From positions 505,809 through 569,808 of the forward strand of contig VJWN01000002.1 in NCBI GenBank assembly GCA_007644065.1: 64,000 bases of DNA. Reading direction: 5' to 3'. Shown in pieces: positions 1-10,206 of the stretch. The first letter of the stretch is position 1. Each line of letters starts with the position of its first letter. Both the position numbers and the translations under genes were made by a program. The stretch comes from Margaritispora aquatica. Lineage: Eukaryota; Ascomycota; Leotiomycetes; Helotiales; Discinellaceae. The notes under the pieces are model-generated. The model was not told the DNA's origin. It did no database searches and saw nothing but the letters and a program-made list of their open reading frames with translations.

Positions 1-1157
1 GCATTCTAGCTGCCGTTGCACCTAATCTTCCCAAAGTCTTGGTTGATCCTGATCGTGTTTTAAATGCAGCAAACACAATTTCCACCAGCTTGATCGCACC
101 AACTTTCAAATCAAAGTCTTTTCCTGATAACGTTTCCAAAAACACCTTGGTGCTGTTATATCAGTTAGCCCGTTTACCGAATACGCAGAAGTACTGGAGG
201 AAGGATCTTAGTGATGCTTTCAACGATGCGAGATTCTTCTCAAATACAGTGCCTCTGGTGGATACGGAATGGCTCCCTTTGCTCAAGCAATGGTCATTAA
301 GCGATAAAGAGCGAATGCCAGATCTTCTCTCGCGACTTGTTGCACCCACAACGGCAGGAATTGTGTTCGGTGTTGGTGCAACATCAGCTCGGCTAGAATC
401 TGATCGGAAAACCCAGCTCAATCTTCGTCGGATCGCAACACTTATCCTGGCAACAGTCGATGACAATTTTGTCACCGATTTATCTGCTATGCAAGAGAAG
501 ATTGTCGATCTCCTCGCTGCCACTACAACATCATCCCCATCTTCAACAACACGCGCAGATATATATCTGCTACTGCGAGCTCTTGTACTGAAGACCTCTC
601 CAGTTCATCTCACAACGTTGTGGCCCATTGTCAACGCTGAACTGCATGAAGTCATCTCATCCGTCATCTCACCCGATCACAGTGCAGCCTCAGAGACATT
701 CAATAACTACGCAATTCTCCAAGCTTGCAAACTGCTCGATACCTTGTTATGCATTGCACCAGACGATTTCCAACTCCACGAATGGCTCTTCATAACCGAT
801 ACAATCGACGCAGTATATCGACCCCATGGCTTCGAGCCCGTCGCTCTCATCGACGAGTTGTCTGAGGAACTTGGGTCTACGGCACTTGCATCGACATCTC
901 AAACAGAAGCCGCTGCCATACAGGCTGCGAACGGCACTATGCGCCAGCTATTGATTGGACCTGGAGGGATCAGCGACGAAGGGAATTGGGAGAGGAAAGA
1001 TGAGTTAGTAGGGAAGGTTTTGAGGCCGTTCTTCAGCCAGTTGAGCATTTTTGCGTTTGAGAGCACGTACTCGATGAATCTGCCTGATTTGGAGGCGTGC
1101 AGGATGAGCTTGCTGAAGGATTTGTTTGATGAGAGGAGCATTGTTAAGGCTTTGTAG
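1..1157 (+). CDS. DOP1: Dopey family protein DOP1, C-terminal part (5' end outside the window)
   Basis: The reading frame is open from the window edge (first full codon at base 3) to the TAG ending at 1157, giving about 385 C-terminal residues. The stretch around KTSPVHLTTLWPIVNAEL matches the conserved C-terminal block of Dopey proteins (vertebrate DOP1 has a near-identical SPQHLTSLWP block), and the end LRPFFSQLSIFAFES fits fungal members. Dopey proteins are very large (about 1,700 residues) leucine-rich peripheral membrane proteins. They act with the flippase Neo1 and with Mon2 in endosome-to-Golgi traffic and in hyphal morphogenesis (DopA in Aspergillus). No intron is seen in this part. 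The gene converges on TGS1. The family call is firm from the C-terminal motif, but the N-terminal Dopey domain cannot be checked here. Confidence 0.87.
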   Translation, partial: ILAAVAPNLPKVLVDPDRVLNAANTISTSLIAPTFKSKSFPDNVSKNTLVLLYQLARLPNTQKYWRKDLSDAFNDARFFSNTVPLVDTEWLPLLKQWSLSDKERMPDLLSRLVAPTTAGIVFGVGATSARLESDRKTQLNLRRIATLILATVDDNFVTDLSAMQEKIVDLLAATTTSSPSSTTRADIYLLLRALVLKTSPVHLTTLWPIVNAELHEVISSVISPDHSAASETFNNYAILQACKLLDTLLCIAPDDFQLHEWLFITDTIDAVYRPHGFEPVALIDELSEELGSTALASTSQTEAAAIQAANGTMRQLLIGPGGISDEGNWERKDELVGKVLRPFFSQLSIFAFESTYSMNLPDLEACRMSLLKDLFDERSIVKAL

Positions 1158-1718
1158 AGATAGTATAGAATATCTAGGATTTTGGAAAAGCTTTTATATT
1201 CTTTCAAATTCAAAATCACAAGACGTCTTTGGTTTGCCTGTTATTAGCCCTGGTATGGTCAGGTTGAATGGATGAGTAGATGACGAGAAAACCTGGACTC
1301 TCAGGCTTTGAGGCATTCATAGGCAGCAATGGTTCTCCTGTTGATATCCCACCCACCAACAAGTCCGAAGGACTCATTAAGTTGACTCAAAAATCCCAAT
1401 CGATACATATGTATCTCTATTCATATTTGATTTACAGAATTCAAAATGCTCATGTCTTCATTTGATAATCTCTTAACATAGTGAGCAAAGGCATGCATCG
1501 CGACATTTAGCTCCGCAAACCTGGTTTTCTGTCGAGTTGCCTCAGGATGGCAATTCCTCGACATGCAACAAAAAGAACGGAACACACTTTTAAGGAGTAT
1601 CCGTCGTCACCCTCAGGCTCCAAGGCAATTTCACATAATCCACATCACATTTCATGCACCGGGTTCCCAAACCATCACCTTCCTCCGTCCTGCCTATTCG
1701 TGACCTCAAAACCTCTAC
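1158..1718. other. Intergenic, convergent 3' ends of DOP1 and TGS1
   Basis: This is 561 bases between two stop codons that face each other. I see no credible coding sequence. Short open frames on the plus strand (1280-1465, 1547-1918) lack protein-like composition, and the second is largely antisense to TGS1. The stretch presumably holds both 3' UTRs. Confidence 0.6.
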
Positions 1719-3300
1719 CTATGATTTGCTTGCTGGAATATAAGCGACAAGCGCTTTGCCTGCCCCTTGCATGCAGTACTGCACGACTTCGATTTTCTTT
1801 CCTCCTGTTGCGAGTTTGGCGATTTGTCGCAGGTCGCTGGATCTGGGGAGGTAGAGCGCGGATTCCATTCCCTGACAGGCATCGTGAATTTGCTGCAAGG
1901 AGTATGGAATCATGGTAGATAGGTTGAAGATCTCGTCTGTTGAGTAGCCAGGACCTCCCCAGGGTGGTGAGGCGAATATGACCGTCTCAGACGGATCGAT
2001 CAGCGTCTTATTCGACTTAAGATATGCGAAAGAATCGTCGTTTACCCATGTGATTTTTTCTAAGACTCCGTAAATTGCTGCATTGTTTTGAGCGCATGCA
2101 ATGACTGAAGGACTCTTCTCGATGGCTATGACTTTTGACCATCGGTTAGAAAGTGCGAATGCGATGACATTGCCACCAGCTCCGGCAAACATGTCTATCA
2201 GAACTGTTTTCGATGGCGAGACTGTCTTTGCCAGATCTTCTGCCACTTTGCTGGAGAAAGTCAGTAGGATTTTGGTAGTTTGAAAGATATGCACTCACTT
2301 TGCAACGGGTTCAGGTGTCACTCCAAACCAAGCATCATCTGTCATGACAATACCTTCGTCATATTTTGAGAATATGCTATACCGCTGATCAAAATATCTA
2401 ATAGGCAATTAGCTTCTGTTGTTTTTGATAGAAGGGATAGACTAACTTTACAATGTCCCACTCAACTTCATTTCTGTGGGTGTAATGATAGCAGTCATCA
2501 AGCAATGGGAAAGTTTGGCCTTGCGGCTCAACGGCCATGTTATCTATGGCCATTCCAGCCTTCAAGTCTGATGCGACTTTCTCTTTATCTGAAGACTCCT
2601 CTTCTAATATTTGAGACTCTTGGGCGATTAGATCCTCAGATGTTAAATTGACTAGGCTCTCACCCCGAGGAAATGCTGGGACAGATTTTGCTTCTTCTGT
2701 AATGATCGATTCGTTGGGTACTTGTAATAGATGAGTGTTATCGAGCCTCTTGGCCGCCCGCTCTAGTTCTCTGATTATCAGGGAATTACCTCTCCTTCTT
2801 TCGTCTCTCGTCTCTCGTAGGATCGCTTTTCTGATCGAACTTGCTTCAATCCTTTTCTTGATTAAGCGAAGACGTTTGCCATTGAGGTTGACTGAAGATG
2901 TTCCCAAGCTATGAGATGTAGGAGCGAGATGTAACTTCTGAGCTTTCTGAGAGACTTGATTTCTGATATCAGACTTGGTTTGTCTCGCTCGACCCGGATC
3001 CAGATCTTGTGTTTGAGAACCAATAATTGATTGTTCACCTTTAGTTACTTGAATGTGGATATTCGAGCTTGAAATCTTAGTTTCTGGAGAACTCAGCGAA
3101 GTTTGAGATCGAAGACTGAAATTCTCGCCTAAAAATTCATTGAACGTCTTTGTAATTTCTTCTGCGCATGAATCTGATTTTGGCCTATCGTTCCTAGTGA
3201 TCTCAAGAGGTGATTCGCGTCTTCTATTTTCACGTTTCTTCCGTTGTCGTCTTCTTGAAATTTCCAAAATATACTTAGCGAGCTTTGATCTCCCTCTCAT
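1719..3300 (-). CDS. TGS1: Trimethylguanosine synthase (snRNA/snoRNA cap hypermethylase)
   Basis: TGS1 converts the m7G cap of snRNAs and snoRNAs to the 2,2,7-trimethylguanosine cap, using S-adenosylmethionine, in the nucleus or nucleolus. The model has three exons, 3300..2447, 2397..2299 and 2250..1719 (494 residues), with introns of 49 and 48 nt. The splice restores WDIVKYFDQRYSIFSKYDEG, the signature that opens the TGS1 catalytic domain. The Rossmann methyltransferase core follows with DMFAGAGGN (about 337-345, SAM loop) and SPPWGGPGY (about 412-420, catalytic motif IV). The first 270 residues are basic and serine-rich without recognisable domains. The protein is about 180 residues longer than yeast Tgs1 because of this N-terminal extension. 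The start at 3300 is the first ATG of the open frame. The gene is divergent from GRH1. Confidence 0.93.
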
Positions 3301-3745
3301 TGATCAAAGTGACAGAGAATGGCGAGTCTTGTCTTGATCCTAGATCATCGCCTGGTAGGCACTTAAACCAGATTAATTGGAGCCTCGTCCAGGTCCTCCT
3401 GTAAGCAAGTTTAACAGCAGAGAAGAATCGGCTTATCCAGTGTCTGCCTTTTCCTACACAGCTCTTTGAATCAAAATTAACTCTTCAGAACTCAAGTAGC
3501 AGATTGCACTTGAGATTTCCAAGTTTGACACATGATGGTGAAAGTGAGACTTGAAGATCCCAAAATTTAGTGGAGAAAACTATCTGGAGGAGCTTGGGCC
3601 ATCCTTAAGCCACTGCAAGGCTGCGCTAGTGGCTTGAAAGGGACCAGATCGCTGGAATTTAGGGACGTCGAAGTTGATATCTAGATCTCACCCTTTATAT
3701 TTCTGATCTTACATAACGGATTCCAGCTTTCGTATCTCAGATAAC
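3301..3745. promoter_or_regulatory. Shared divergent promoter region of TGS1 and GRH1
   Basis: This is 445 bases between two start codons that point away from each other. It contains no coding sequence. It must hold both promoters and 5' UTRs. I do not see a strong TATA box or a defined operator. Confidence 0.5.
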
Positions 3746-4884
3746 ATGTTCAACGCACTGAATCGTTTCATATCGCGGCTGGACTCGGATGTGCCAGCTC
3801 AAAGATCAGATCACGGCGCATTTGGCTTCCAGGTCCTCCGCAACAAATCCCTAGAGCTTGGAATTGAGCCGTGGTTTGACTTCATTGTCGGTATCAATGG
3901 GCGGATTATAGTATGCGTTCCTACTTGGCACTATAACTATAACTATTGCATTCTAATTCTACTAGGACGACTCCGATCCAGCTTTGTTTAGCCAGGAAAT
4001 CCGTAACTGTGCTGGAAGTACAGTAACACTGGGACTCTGGAGTGCGAAGGTAGATTGCATCCCGTAGCTTTGGAGGATCATATTAATCCCAAAACTAGGG
4101 CCAACGAACGAGAACGATTCATATTCCTGTCCCGCCGAACAACCCATCTCTCGGCCTGACCTTACAATGGACATCCATCAACACCGTTTCCAATATCTGG
4201 CATATTCTTGACGTACCTGCGAATTCACCTGCTGATGTTGCTGGTCTCCTGCCCTATAGCGACTACATTCTCGGCACCCCTGAAGGCGTACTGCATGGAG
4301 AGAGTGGCTTAGGCGAACTTGTGGAAGATCACATAGGTCGACCTTTGCGTTTGTACGTCTATAATAACGAATACAATGTAACAAGAGAAGTCACGATTCA
4401 CCCAAGCCGAGACTGGGGAGGAGAGGGCGCCCTTGGTTGTGTACTGGGCTATGGCGCATTGCACAGATTGCCAGCGCCTCTCAGTGAACCATTGGCGGGA
4501 CCAGGAGAGATGTTGTTCGAAACTGGAGCCGAGAGTGCTCGCTTCTCGAACGAAGAGCCACGGCCACTGTCTGGAGCTGGGGACTACTATTCTCCTCCAC
4601 CAACGTCTAATCCAAGCGACCTCCTTGTCCCGGCACAACTGATCACTCCACAGTTACCTACTGTTACCAAGAAGAAGGAAAAGAAGCATGTAGTAAAACA
4701 GAACTTTATGGATGACTACTTTACAGAGGGAGAAAAGAAGAGCAAAGAGGTGGACTATGCACCTAGTGCTAAGAGCACCCCTCCCCCTCCGCCGCCAAAG
4801 GCTGGAGGTCCGCCGAGAGCTGGGCCGCCCAAAGCTGCAAAGGTGACGGAAAGCAAAGCGGAGAATGATAGTAGCGTAGATTGA
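3746..4884 (+). CDS. GRH1: Golgi reassembly stacking protein homologue (GRASP65/55, yeast Grh1)
   Basis: GRASP proteins are peripheral proteins of the cis-Golgi and ER exit sites. They act in early secretion and in unconventional secretion, where the yeast homologue pairs with Bug1. The exons are 3746..3910, 3966..4049 and 4099..4884 (344 residues). The spliced protein starts MFNALNRFISRLDSD and carries tandem PDZ-like GRASP repeats, about residues 15-215. The second contains LGLTLQWTSI, DVPANSPADVAGLLPYSDYI and the VTIHPSRDWGG core. The tail is proline-rich (a run of seven prolines near 4785-4805) and charged, ending with a Pro/Lys/Ala segment. No N-myristoylation glycine follows the start Met, as in yeast Grh1, where membrane attachment is by an amphipathic, acetylated N-terminus; that mechanism is inferred here. 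Both introns (55 and 49 nt) have standard ends. Confidence 0.92.
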
Positions 4885-5042
4885 GTCAAGCACCTAGTGA
4901 GATGGAGAGATGTTGATCAAATATGTTCATTCCATGCGCCCAGCCTGTTTGTCCTTGAATTCCTGCGCTTTTAGACGTGACTTTTGCTACTCGTACTCCT
5001 ACAATTCCTTCCTGATTTAGCCTCCCTTGGGTATGATACAGC

Positions 5043-5682
5043 TCAGTTGATGAAGTTGACACAGAAGAAATGTAAGATCAAGCTTCCAAACACATAATCC
5101 GCAAAAGCCCTGAACATATATTAGAAAGCGTTCCGTTAGGCAACGGAATGGTAGCTTACCTCTCTGGAGATACGTCGCTAAACTCTGCCTTGTTCTCCGT
5201 GTTGGTCTGTATCCTCAATGAAGCTATAGTCCATTAATTTCCATTCTCATTCTTCAATTGGTAGGAAGTCCACATACCCGTCAAAACGAACTGCCCAACT
5301 GTTGCCGAGAAACCAGACAAGAAAGCATTGAAGGGCTAAATCAATAATTAGTACCGATTCCCGGAACATTCGTTCTTCCAATTCCCCAACTCACATAATT
5401 GCCCACAAGAACACAGTACACAAACTGCAGCACACCCACCACAATTAAGAATGCCATGAAGCAATCAATGAGCTTTGTGCGCTGCGGTGTCGTATCGAGG
5501 TAGTTTTGCCATATTCCCAGCGCGATATCCTGCGGGCTCTGACTGCTGGCGGACTTGGAGGGCTTGGGGGTAGTGGTAGTGGTAGTGGTGGTGACGGGGA
5601 CTGAGGCAGGTGCTGTGCTGGAGGTTTGCGTGGTGCTGGCTTGGGAGGGCGTGGACTCGCGAGCGTTGCGTTTGGGTGCCAT
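5043..5682 (-). CDS. OST2: Oligosaccharyltransferase subunit OST2/DAD1
   Basis: OST2 (DAD1) is an essential small membrane subunit of the ER oligosaccharyltransferase that moves the lipid-linked glycan to Asn-X-Ser/Thr. The exons are 5682..5395, 5335..5278, 5223..5160 and 5109..5043 (158 residues). The core YLDTTPQRTKLIDCFMAFL, the first membrane segment, then PFNAFLSGFSATVGQFVLT and the ending FCVNFIN match the DAD1 family. The first 60 residues are a Ser/Thr/Pro-rich extension. The ATG at 5682 (MAPKRNARES) is chosen because DAD1 proteins are short; the frame is open 49 codons further upstream with an earlier ATG at 5829, but that part looks like leader sequence. The frame closes across all three introns (59, 54 and 50 nt). 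Confidence 0.92.
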
Positions 5683-6000
5683 TTTTGCTTGATGGGGAGC
5701 AATTGAGAGAATCCGAGAAGTTTTGGCGTTGTGGTGAATTGGTGATATGAGGTTGCTGTTGCAGGTACTGGTACTTTTTGGAAGGCCACGAAGCTTGATG
5801 GTCTGAGCTGCAGTTTCTGCCAAGACCACCGAAGCCGGGGTACAGAGACGCCGAGGGGTAGTAGTAGGTAGATGGAGTTAAGTTACGGAAGGCTTCCACT
5901 ATTTAGTTGAATTGTAAACACAGCTTCCCTTCATCCACTGCAATTCAAAGGCCAGTTATCAATTGAGTCTCCCTAATTACAAGAATTCGACATCGCAAAT
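5683..6000. promoter_or_regulatory. Shared divergent promoter of OST2 and the TMEM14-like gene
   Basis: This is 318 bases between divergent start codons. No separate gene is seen. Overlapping minus-strand open frames here are continuations of the OST2 leader in other frames. Confidence 0.5.
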
Positions 6001-6458
6001 ATGGTAAGTTTACAACGCACATTTTCAATGTGCACACCGATTTTGTCATCAGTGAAGCTCACGAGAGCTAATGGCGCCATTATTACATAGGGAATCGAAC
6101 TTCCAGCTTATATCCTCGGTGCCTTGACCGCAGGAGGAGGAACAATGGGCTATGTCCGAACAGGATCAATGCCATCTATCATTGCAGGAGTAACAGTTGG
6201 AAGTCTGGTAATATAATATAATACATAGACCTATGTAAACGGAGCTTGACTAACAACTGGACTTAGTACCTCATCGGCGGATATCGCATTCAAAACAGAC
6301 TTTCCTATGGCGTTGAGCTTGCCCTCCTCGCCTCCATTGTCCTTGCCGGCTCCTCCATCCCGAGAGCTTTGAGAAGCCAGAAGCCTTTGCCAACCGGGTT
6401 GAGTGTGTTGGCCCTGTTCGGTCTTTACACATATGGCAGTGCGTTTCTTAAGAAGTAG
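6001..6458 (+). CDS. TMEM14 family small membrane protein
   Basis: The exons are 6001..6003, 6091..6207 and 6267..6458, giving 103 residues. The first coding exon is just the ATG, directly followed by the donor GTAAGT. The next exon starts GIELPAYILGALTAGGGTMG. The protein is glycine-rich, with three to four hydrophobic segments and the TMEM14 signatures GGGTMGYVRTGS, LIGGYRIQN and GLYTYGSAFLKK. TMEM14 proteins sit in the mitochondrial inner membrane or ER; TMEM14C transports porphyrin in animals and related FAX1 proteins export fatty acids in plants. For the fungal member the substrate is unknown, and either role would be inference. It is divergent from OST2 and convergent with CMC2. Confidence 0.88.
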
Positions 6459-6825
6459 ATACCCTTCGAGAATGGTCGGATGGTTCCAGAAAGTGTTTTT
6501 GGCTTGTAATCGTAGGCGAACAAGATATTCCAATGCAATACATACCCTTTGACTATTTTCAGAGCCTGGGTGTAAGCGTGCACACTAGCCATGATCACCT
6601 GCGCATTTGAATTTAATCCATTCCCAGACTCCCGTTATGACTGTATCATTTTGAATGGCGAGGCACTTTGATGTTGTTATTGTACATCCCAATACTCCTG
6701 TTTTCACTCGCCACAATGCGACGAGCCCAAAAACGCCAGTAAATGCCCTCTTCCCAAGTAAACTCCAGCCTTATGTACATCCGTTGTCGCACAGCTCGTA
6801 CAAGTCCCTACCACACAATGGCAGA
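6459..6825. other. Intergenic, convergent 3' ends of the TMEM14-like gene and CMC2
   Basis: This is 367 bases with no supported gene. A plus-strand open frame at 6655-7074 is antisense to CMC2 and has no protein character. Confidence 0.55.
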
Positions 6826-7119
6826 TCAAGAATTTGCATCAATCTCAGCCCACTTCGCTCTGATCTCCTCATTCTTTGCCTTGGCCTTCTCGCGGTTCAG
6901 TTTGGTTCTCTCGAGTCGCTGGGCGCGCAGGCATTTGTTGACTTGTGTCTTGACGTCGTTGCAGGTGCCGATTGCCTTCCAGAGGAAGCCCCGCGCATGG
7001 CATTCATCGAGGGCAGTCATGACTTCCTCACATGCTGTGGCGAGTTAGCAGGGCTTTGTAACGTAGATCTATAGATGGAATGTACCTGAATTATCTTGTG
7101 TATGTAAATGAGGATGCAT
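6826..7119 (-). CDS. CMC2: Cytochrome c oxidase biogenesis protein Cmc2-like (twin CX9C)
   Basis: The exons are 7119..7086 and 7034..6826 (80 residues). The spliced start MHPHLHTQDNSACEEVMTAL matches Cmc2. Two CX9C motifs are visible: C13 to C23 (CEEVMTALDEC) and C35 to C45 (CNDVKTQVNKC). They form the disulphide-linked helical hairpin imported by Mia40 into the mitochondrial intermembrane space. Cmc2 with Cmc1 assists copper-dependent assembly of cytochrome c oxidase. The C-terminal tail is highly charged. The 34-nt first exon is easy to miss in automated annotation. The gene shares a 198-bp promoter region with PFD2. Confidence 0.9.
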
Positions 7120-7317
7120 TGTGATTATAAGGAGGAATTCAACTTCGTAGGTTATGTCGTTCTACTGAGGTGATGTTGTGGTGGTTATCCAATGGTTTGA
7201 TCGTTAGATGAGGCTAGAAATTTGGATCTCGGTAGAACGTCAAAGCGGAAGAACCCAGAGCATCAACAAGGTCTACAATTCAAGCCGTTGACATACGATC
7301 ACTTTGCAACATCAACA
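7120..7317. promoter_or_regulatory. Compact bidirectional promoter, CMC2 / prefoldin 2
   Basis: Only 198 bases separate the two divergent start codons, so the two genes probably share promoter elements. There is no coding sequence inside. Confidence 0.5.
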
Positions 7318-8006
7318 ATGTCGCAAACCATAACTGCACGGAAGCAACAAGGTACCATTTGAATATTTGTTTTGTTTAATGACCACATCGCTAATTTCTG
7401 TATTAGAGCTTCAAAACCAGTATACCAACTACAAAAGCAGCCTGCAACAAATTGCTGGAAAGATGTTAGTGAAGGCAGTCTCCATCATCGCTCCGGTGCA
7501 TTTCTGCATCTTTCTTGAGACGATTTTCTTTTGATGTACAGAGAAAAGCCATGCTAACTTTCTGACACAGTGGCGATGTGGAATCAGAGGCTGAGGAGCA
7601 CAAAGTGTGTAGTCACCCTTTTCCCCTCCCGTTTTGAAGCTATTCAAGTCCGTCTTCGGGGCTTTAAATAGCATCTTTGAGAACTTCGTATCTCACCGCC
7701 AAACTCAATGCTCACCGCTATCATAGCTAGTTCTTGAGACTCTAGAACCTTTACCGGAAGATAGGAAGTGTTTCCGCATGATCAACGGTGTGCTCGTTGA
7801 GAGAACTGTCAAGGATGTCATTCCTGCTCTCAAGACGAACTCGGATGGCCTAAGAAAAGTCCTGGAGGATTTGGTCAAGCAATATAATGCTAAGCAGACC
7901 GAGATGGAGAAGTGGAAGGTATGTTGTATTATGTCAGATGACCATTTCACGAGTTCTAACTGTTTTCCTCCAGAAAAAGAACAACATTCAAGTTGTTCAG
8001 CAATGA
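7318..8006 (+). CDS. PFD2: Prefoldin subunit 2 (GIM4)
   Basis: Prefoldin is a hexameric cytosolic chaperone that hands nascent actin and tubulin to the CCT chaperonin; subunit 2 is a beta-type subunit. There are five exons: 7318..7351, 7407..7464, 7571..7604, 7727..7918 and 7974..8006 (116 residues). The splice product reads MSQTITARKQQELQNQYTNY, then ESEAEEHKLVLETLEPLPED and CFRMINGVLVERTVKDVIP, the highly conserved beta-hairpin centre of PFD2, and ends NNIQVVQQ. The ends are coiled coil. Exon 3 is only 34 nt and introns 2 and 3 (106 and 122 nt) are long for this genome. I find no box C/D snoRNA in them by eye. Confidence 0.92.
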
Positions 8007-10206
8007 GCAGTAGGCGAGAGCAGTTGAAACTACTGAACAGATTTGTTGTCTGCATGGCTCCTCTGGGAGTACCAAGTTACGTCACTATTAAGCTGCTGCT
8101 GCAATAGCAAAAATCTGTTGTCTAAGGCTTAAGGCGGTCAATAGAAGGGAGGATATGGCAGTCTCCGGGAGTCTGAGGTGACATCCGTGAAGAGTATTCA
8201 TGCCCAAATGTTGAAGCACTTGAGGCAAGCAAGAGCCCGAACATGGCTGAGTTTTCAAAGTAAACAGATCCTTCTCTGCACAGCATCACGAGGTTCAGTA
8301 CGACGTCACTGTTTCATGATTATATTGCATGTATTTCCAGTGATCTGGTACTTGTACCAATATGATGCGTTGTACGAGCCAGTCAAGTGAGGCTTTCGAT
8401 GATTCGACGGCGTCAAAACCCCTAACGGGAACGCCTTGAGCTTGAGCTGCGTCTTGGGGAATTTTTGGTGCCCAATGAAAATCAGGCGTAAAAACGTGAG
8501 GTAGGGCGAGTTCCAGGCGCGCGATGTGCTGTCCAGACAAAATCCTTGCTTGCTTGGTGATCCTGCAGAAGTTTAGCGGGGTTCGGAGGGGGGGCGTCAT
8601 CTTGTGTAGGTTTTGAAGATATTTTGGTGCAAGAACGATGTTCCAAGCAGTAAGATCCGAGTGGTCCAGCATATCGAATCAGTCGTGGGGAGAGGGAGGA
8701 CAAAGTGAGAGATCCACCACACCACCTCACTTTGCCAGCATAAGATGTCATGATCTCGATCCTCATCTCTGATCTCCAACATGCGGGTAGGATCCCTTTG
8801 TCCAGAATTATATCTATTCTTAATGTCTTTGAGACCTCGGTCCAGCACCGAACAGCATGGCCGAAGTCCCCCTCCTTATGCACGAAAACTCAGCCCGCAT
8901 TCAGCCAGAAGAAAAGGAAGACGGGACATCCGACATTGGAAGGTAGAAAAAACAACGAGCTGATGAGCTGCCCGACGATGGTGACGATGATGATGATGAC
9001 ACTCGCCCGACAGACGGCAACTCGAGTACGGCATCAAACTAAGATGGAAAATTTGAAGTCAAGAGAGAATGCCTGAACTTGCGGCATCTGTCTATTTGAC
9101 AATATGTACCTTAGAATACATGAAACTCGAGAGAGCATTATGCCACAAGTACGTACAGTACAGCACAGTACCAATGCGTGCCGTCGCGGTCACCCGTCAA
9201 GCCCTTCACTACTGTACTGTAATGCAAATGGGGGCATTCTCAGCTGCCAATAGAAATATTTGGGGGCTTGAAAGGTCTTTGATTGGGGAAAACTTCCTTG
9301 AATTCCACACCACCCGACAAATGATGTCGCAGAGAGTTTCCCACTGGAGTATCCAAGATCGACCACTCAGCGTTTAATTATCCGCATCATTTTGATCTCC
9401 CGTTTCCCTTCCAATAGTGTTCGTGAATTCGCAAGTAAACAACAACGAGGCTGTTGAACCTCATTGTATTCATCGAGTCCCATTCACGCCGTACCTGGCA
9501 GTGAAAAAAGGGCTGCGCGCTAGTACGAGAGCTGCAACTCTCCCACTGCACATCAACAAACCCAACCTGTTCTGCTCTGCCTGCTGTACCATCAATTGTC
9601 CTCACCGACTCTTTGGATTCCCCCAGAAGAAACGCGAATTCTTGCCATTCTTGTTTGTCAATCCAAGATACTCTAACGAAAAAATACTTGCACACGCTAT
9701 CAATAAACACCACACCTGGCAAGCGGTACCACATACGTGATTCACCCGCACACAATAATCCATCCCACGCTCACCAGTCACCACCCACTACTTCCCACGC
9801 TCCACGCTCCACACTCTCCCTCTGCGACCAATTCTTTGACCGTCTAAAGAAAGGCCGCATATCGCATGCAGAATTGCGCAGACAACATTTTCCTCCGGTA
9901 CGTAGCGCAGCACACTCAAAGGCAGCCCTGCGGTGGCCGCTCGTCTGGCTCATTCTGACGCGATTACACATCTAGGGTACTTGCAGCGAAGACAATTCCT
10001 TTCGCGCACCTCCATCTGCCAGCCCCAAAATACCTGCATTAGTTGCACCGGCTCCAGTCCATTTTTGGGTAGTGCGTAGCTCTGACGGATCACCTTCTGC
10101 TGCATCATTAAGCCTTGTGCTCTGAGTTGGCAAGTGGTTGCATCTCTGGCTCCAGTCATTTTCGAGAACCTTTCTCTGCAAGTAGCCTTCCATTAATAGG
10201 GAAAGG
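8007..10206. other. Intergenic gap upstream of hapC
   Basis: This is 2.2 kb without a supported gene. Open frames of 60-133 codons on both strands overlap each other in several frames and show no recognisable protein. Around 8980-9000 there is a short GATGAT simple repeat. The last 500 bases (about 9700-10200) are C- and CT-rich on the plus strand, for example 9780-9825, as is common in long 5' leaders of fungal regulator genes. I take them as promoter and 5' UTR of hapC. Confidence 0.5.
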
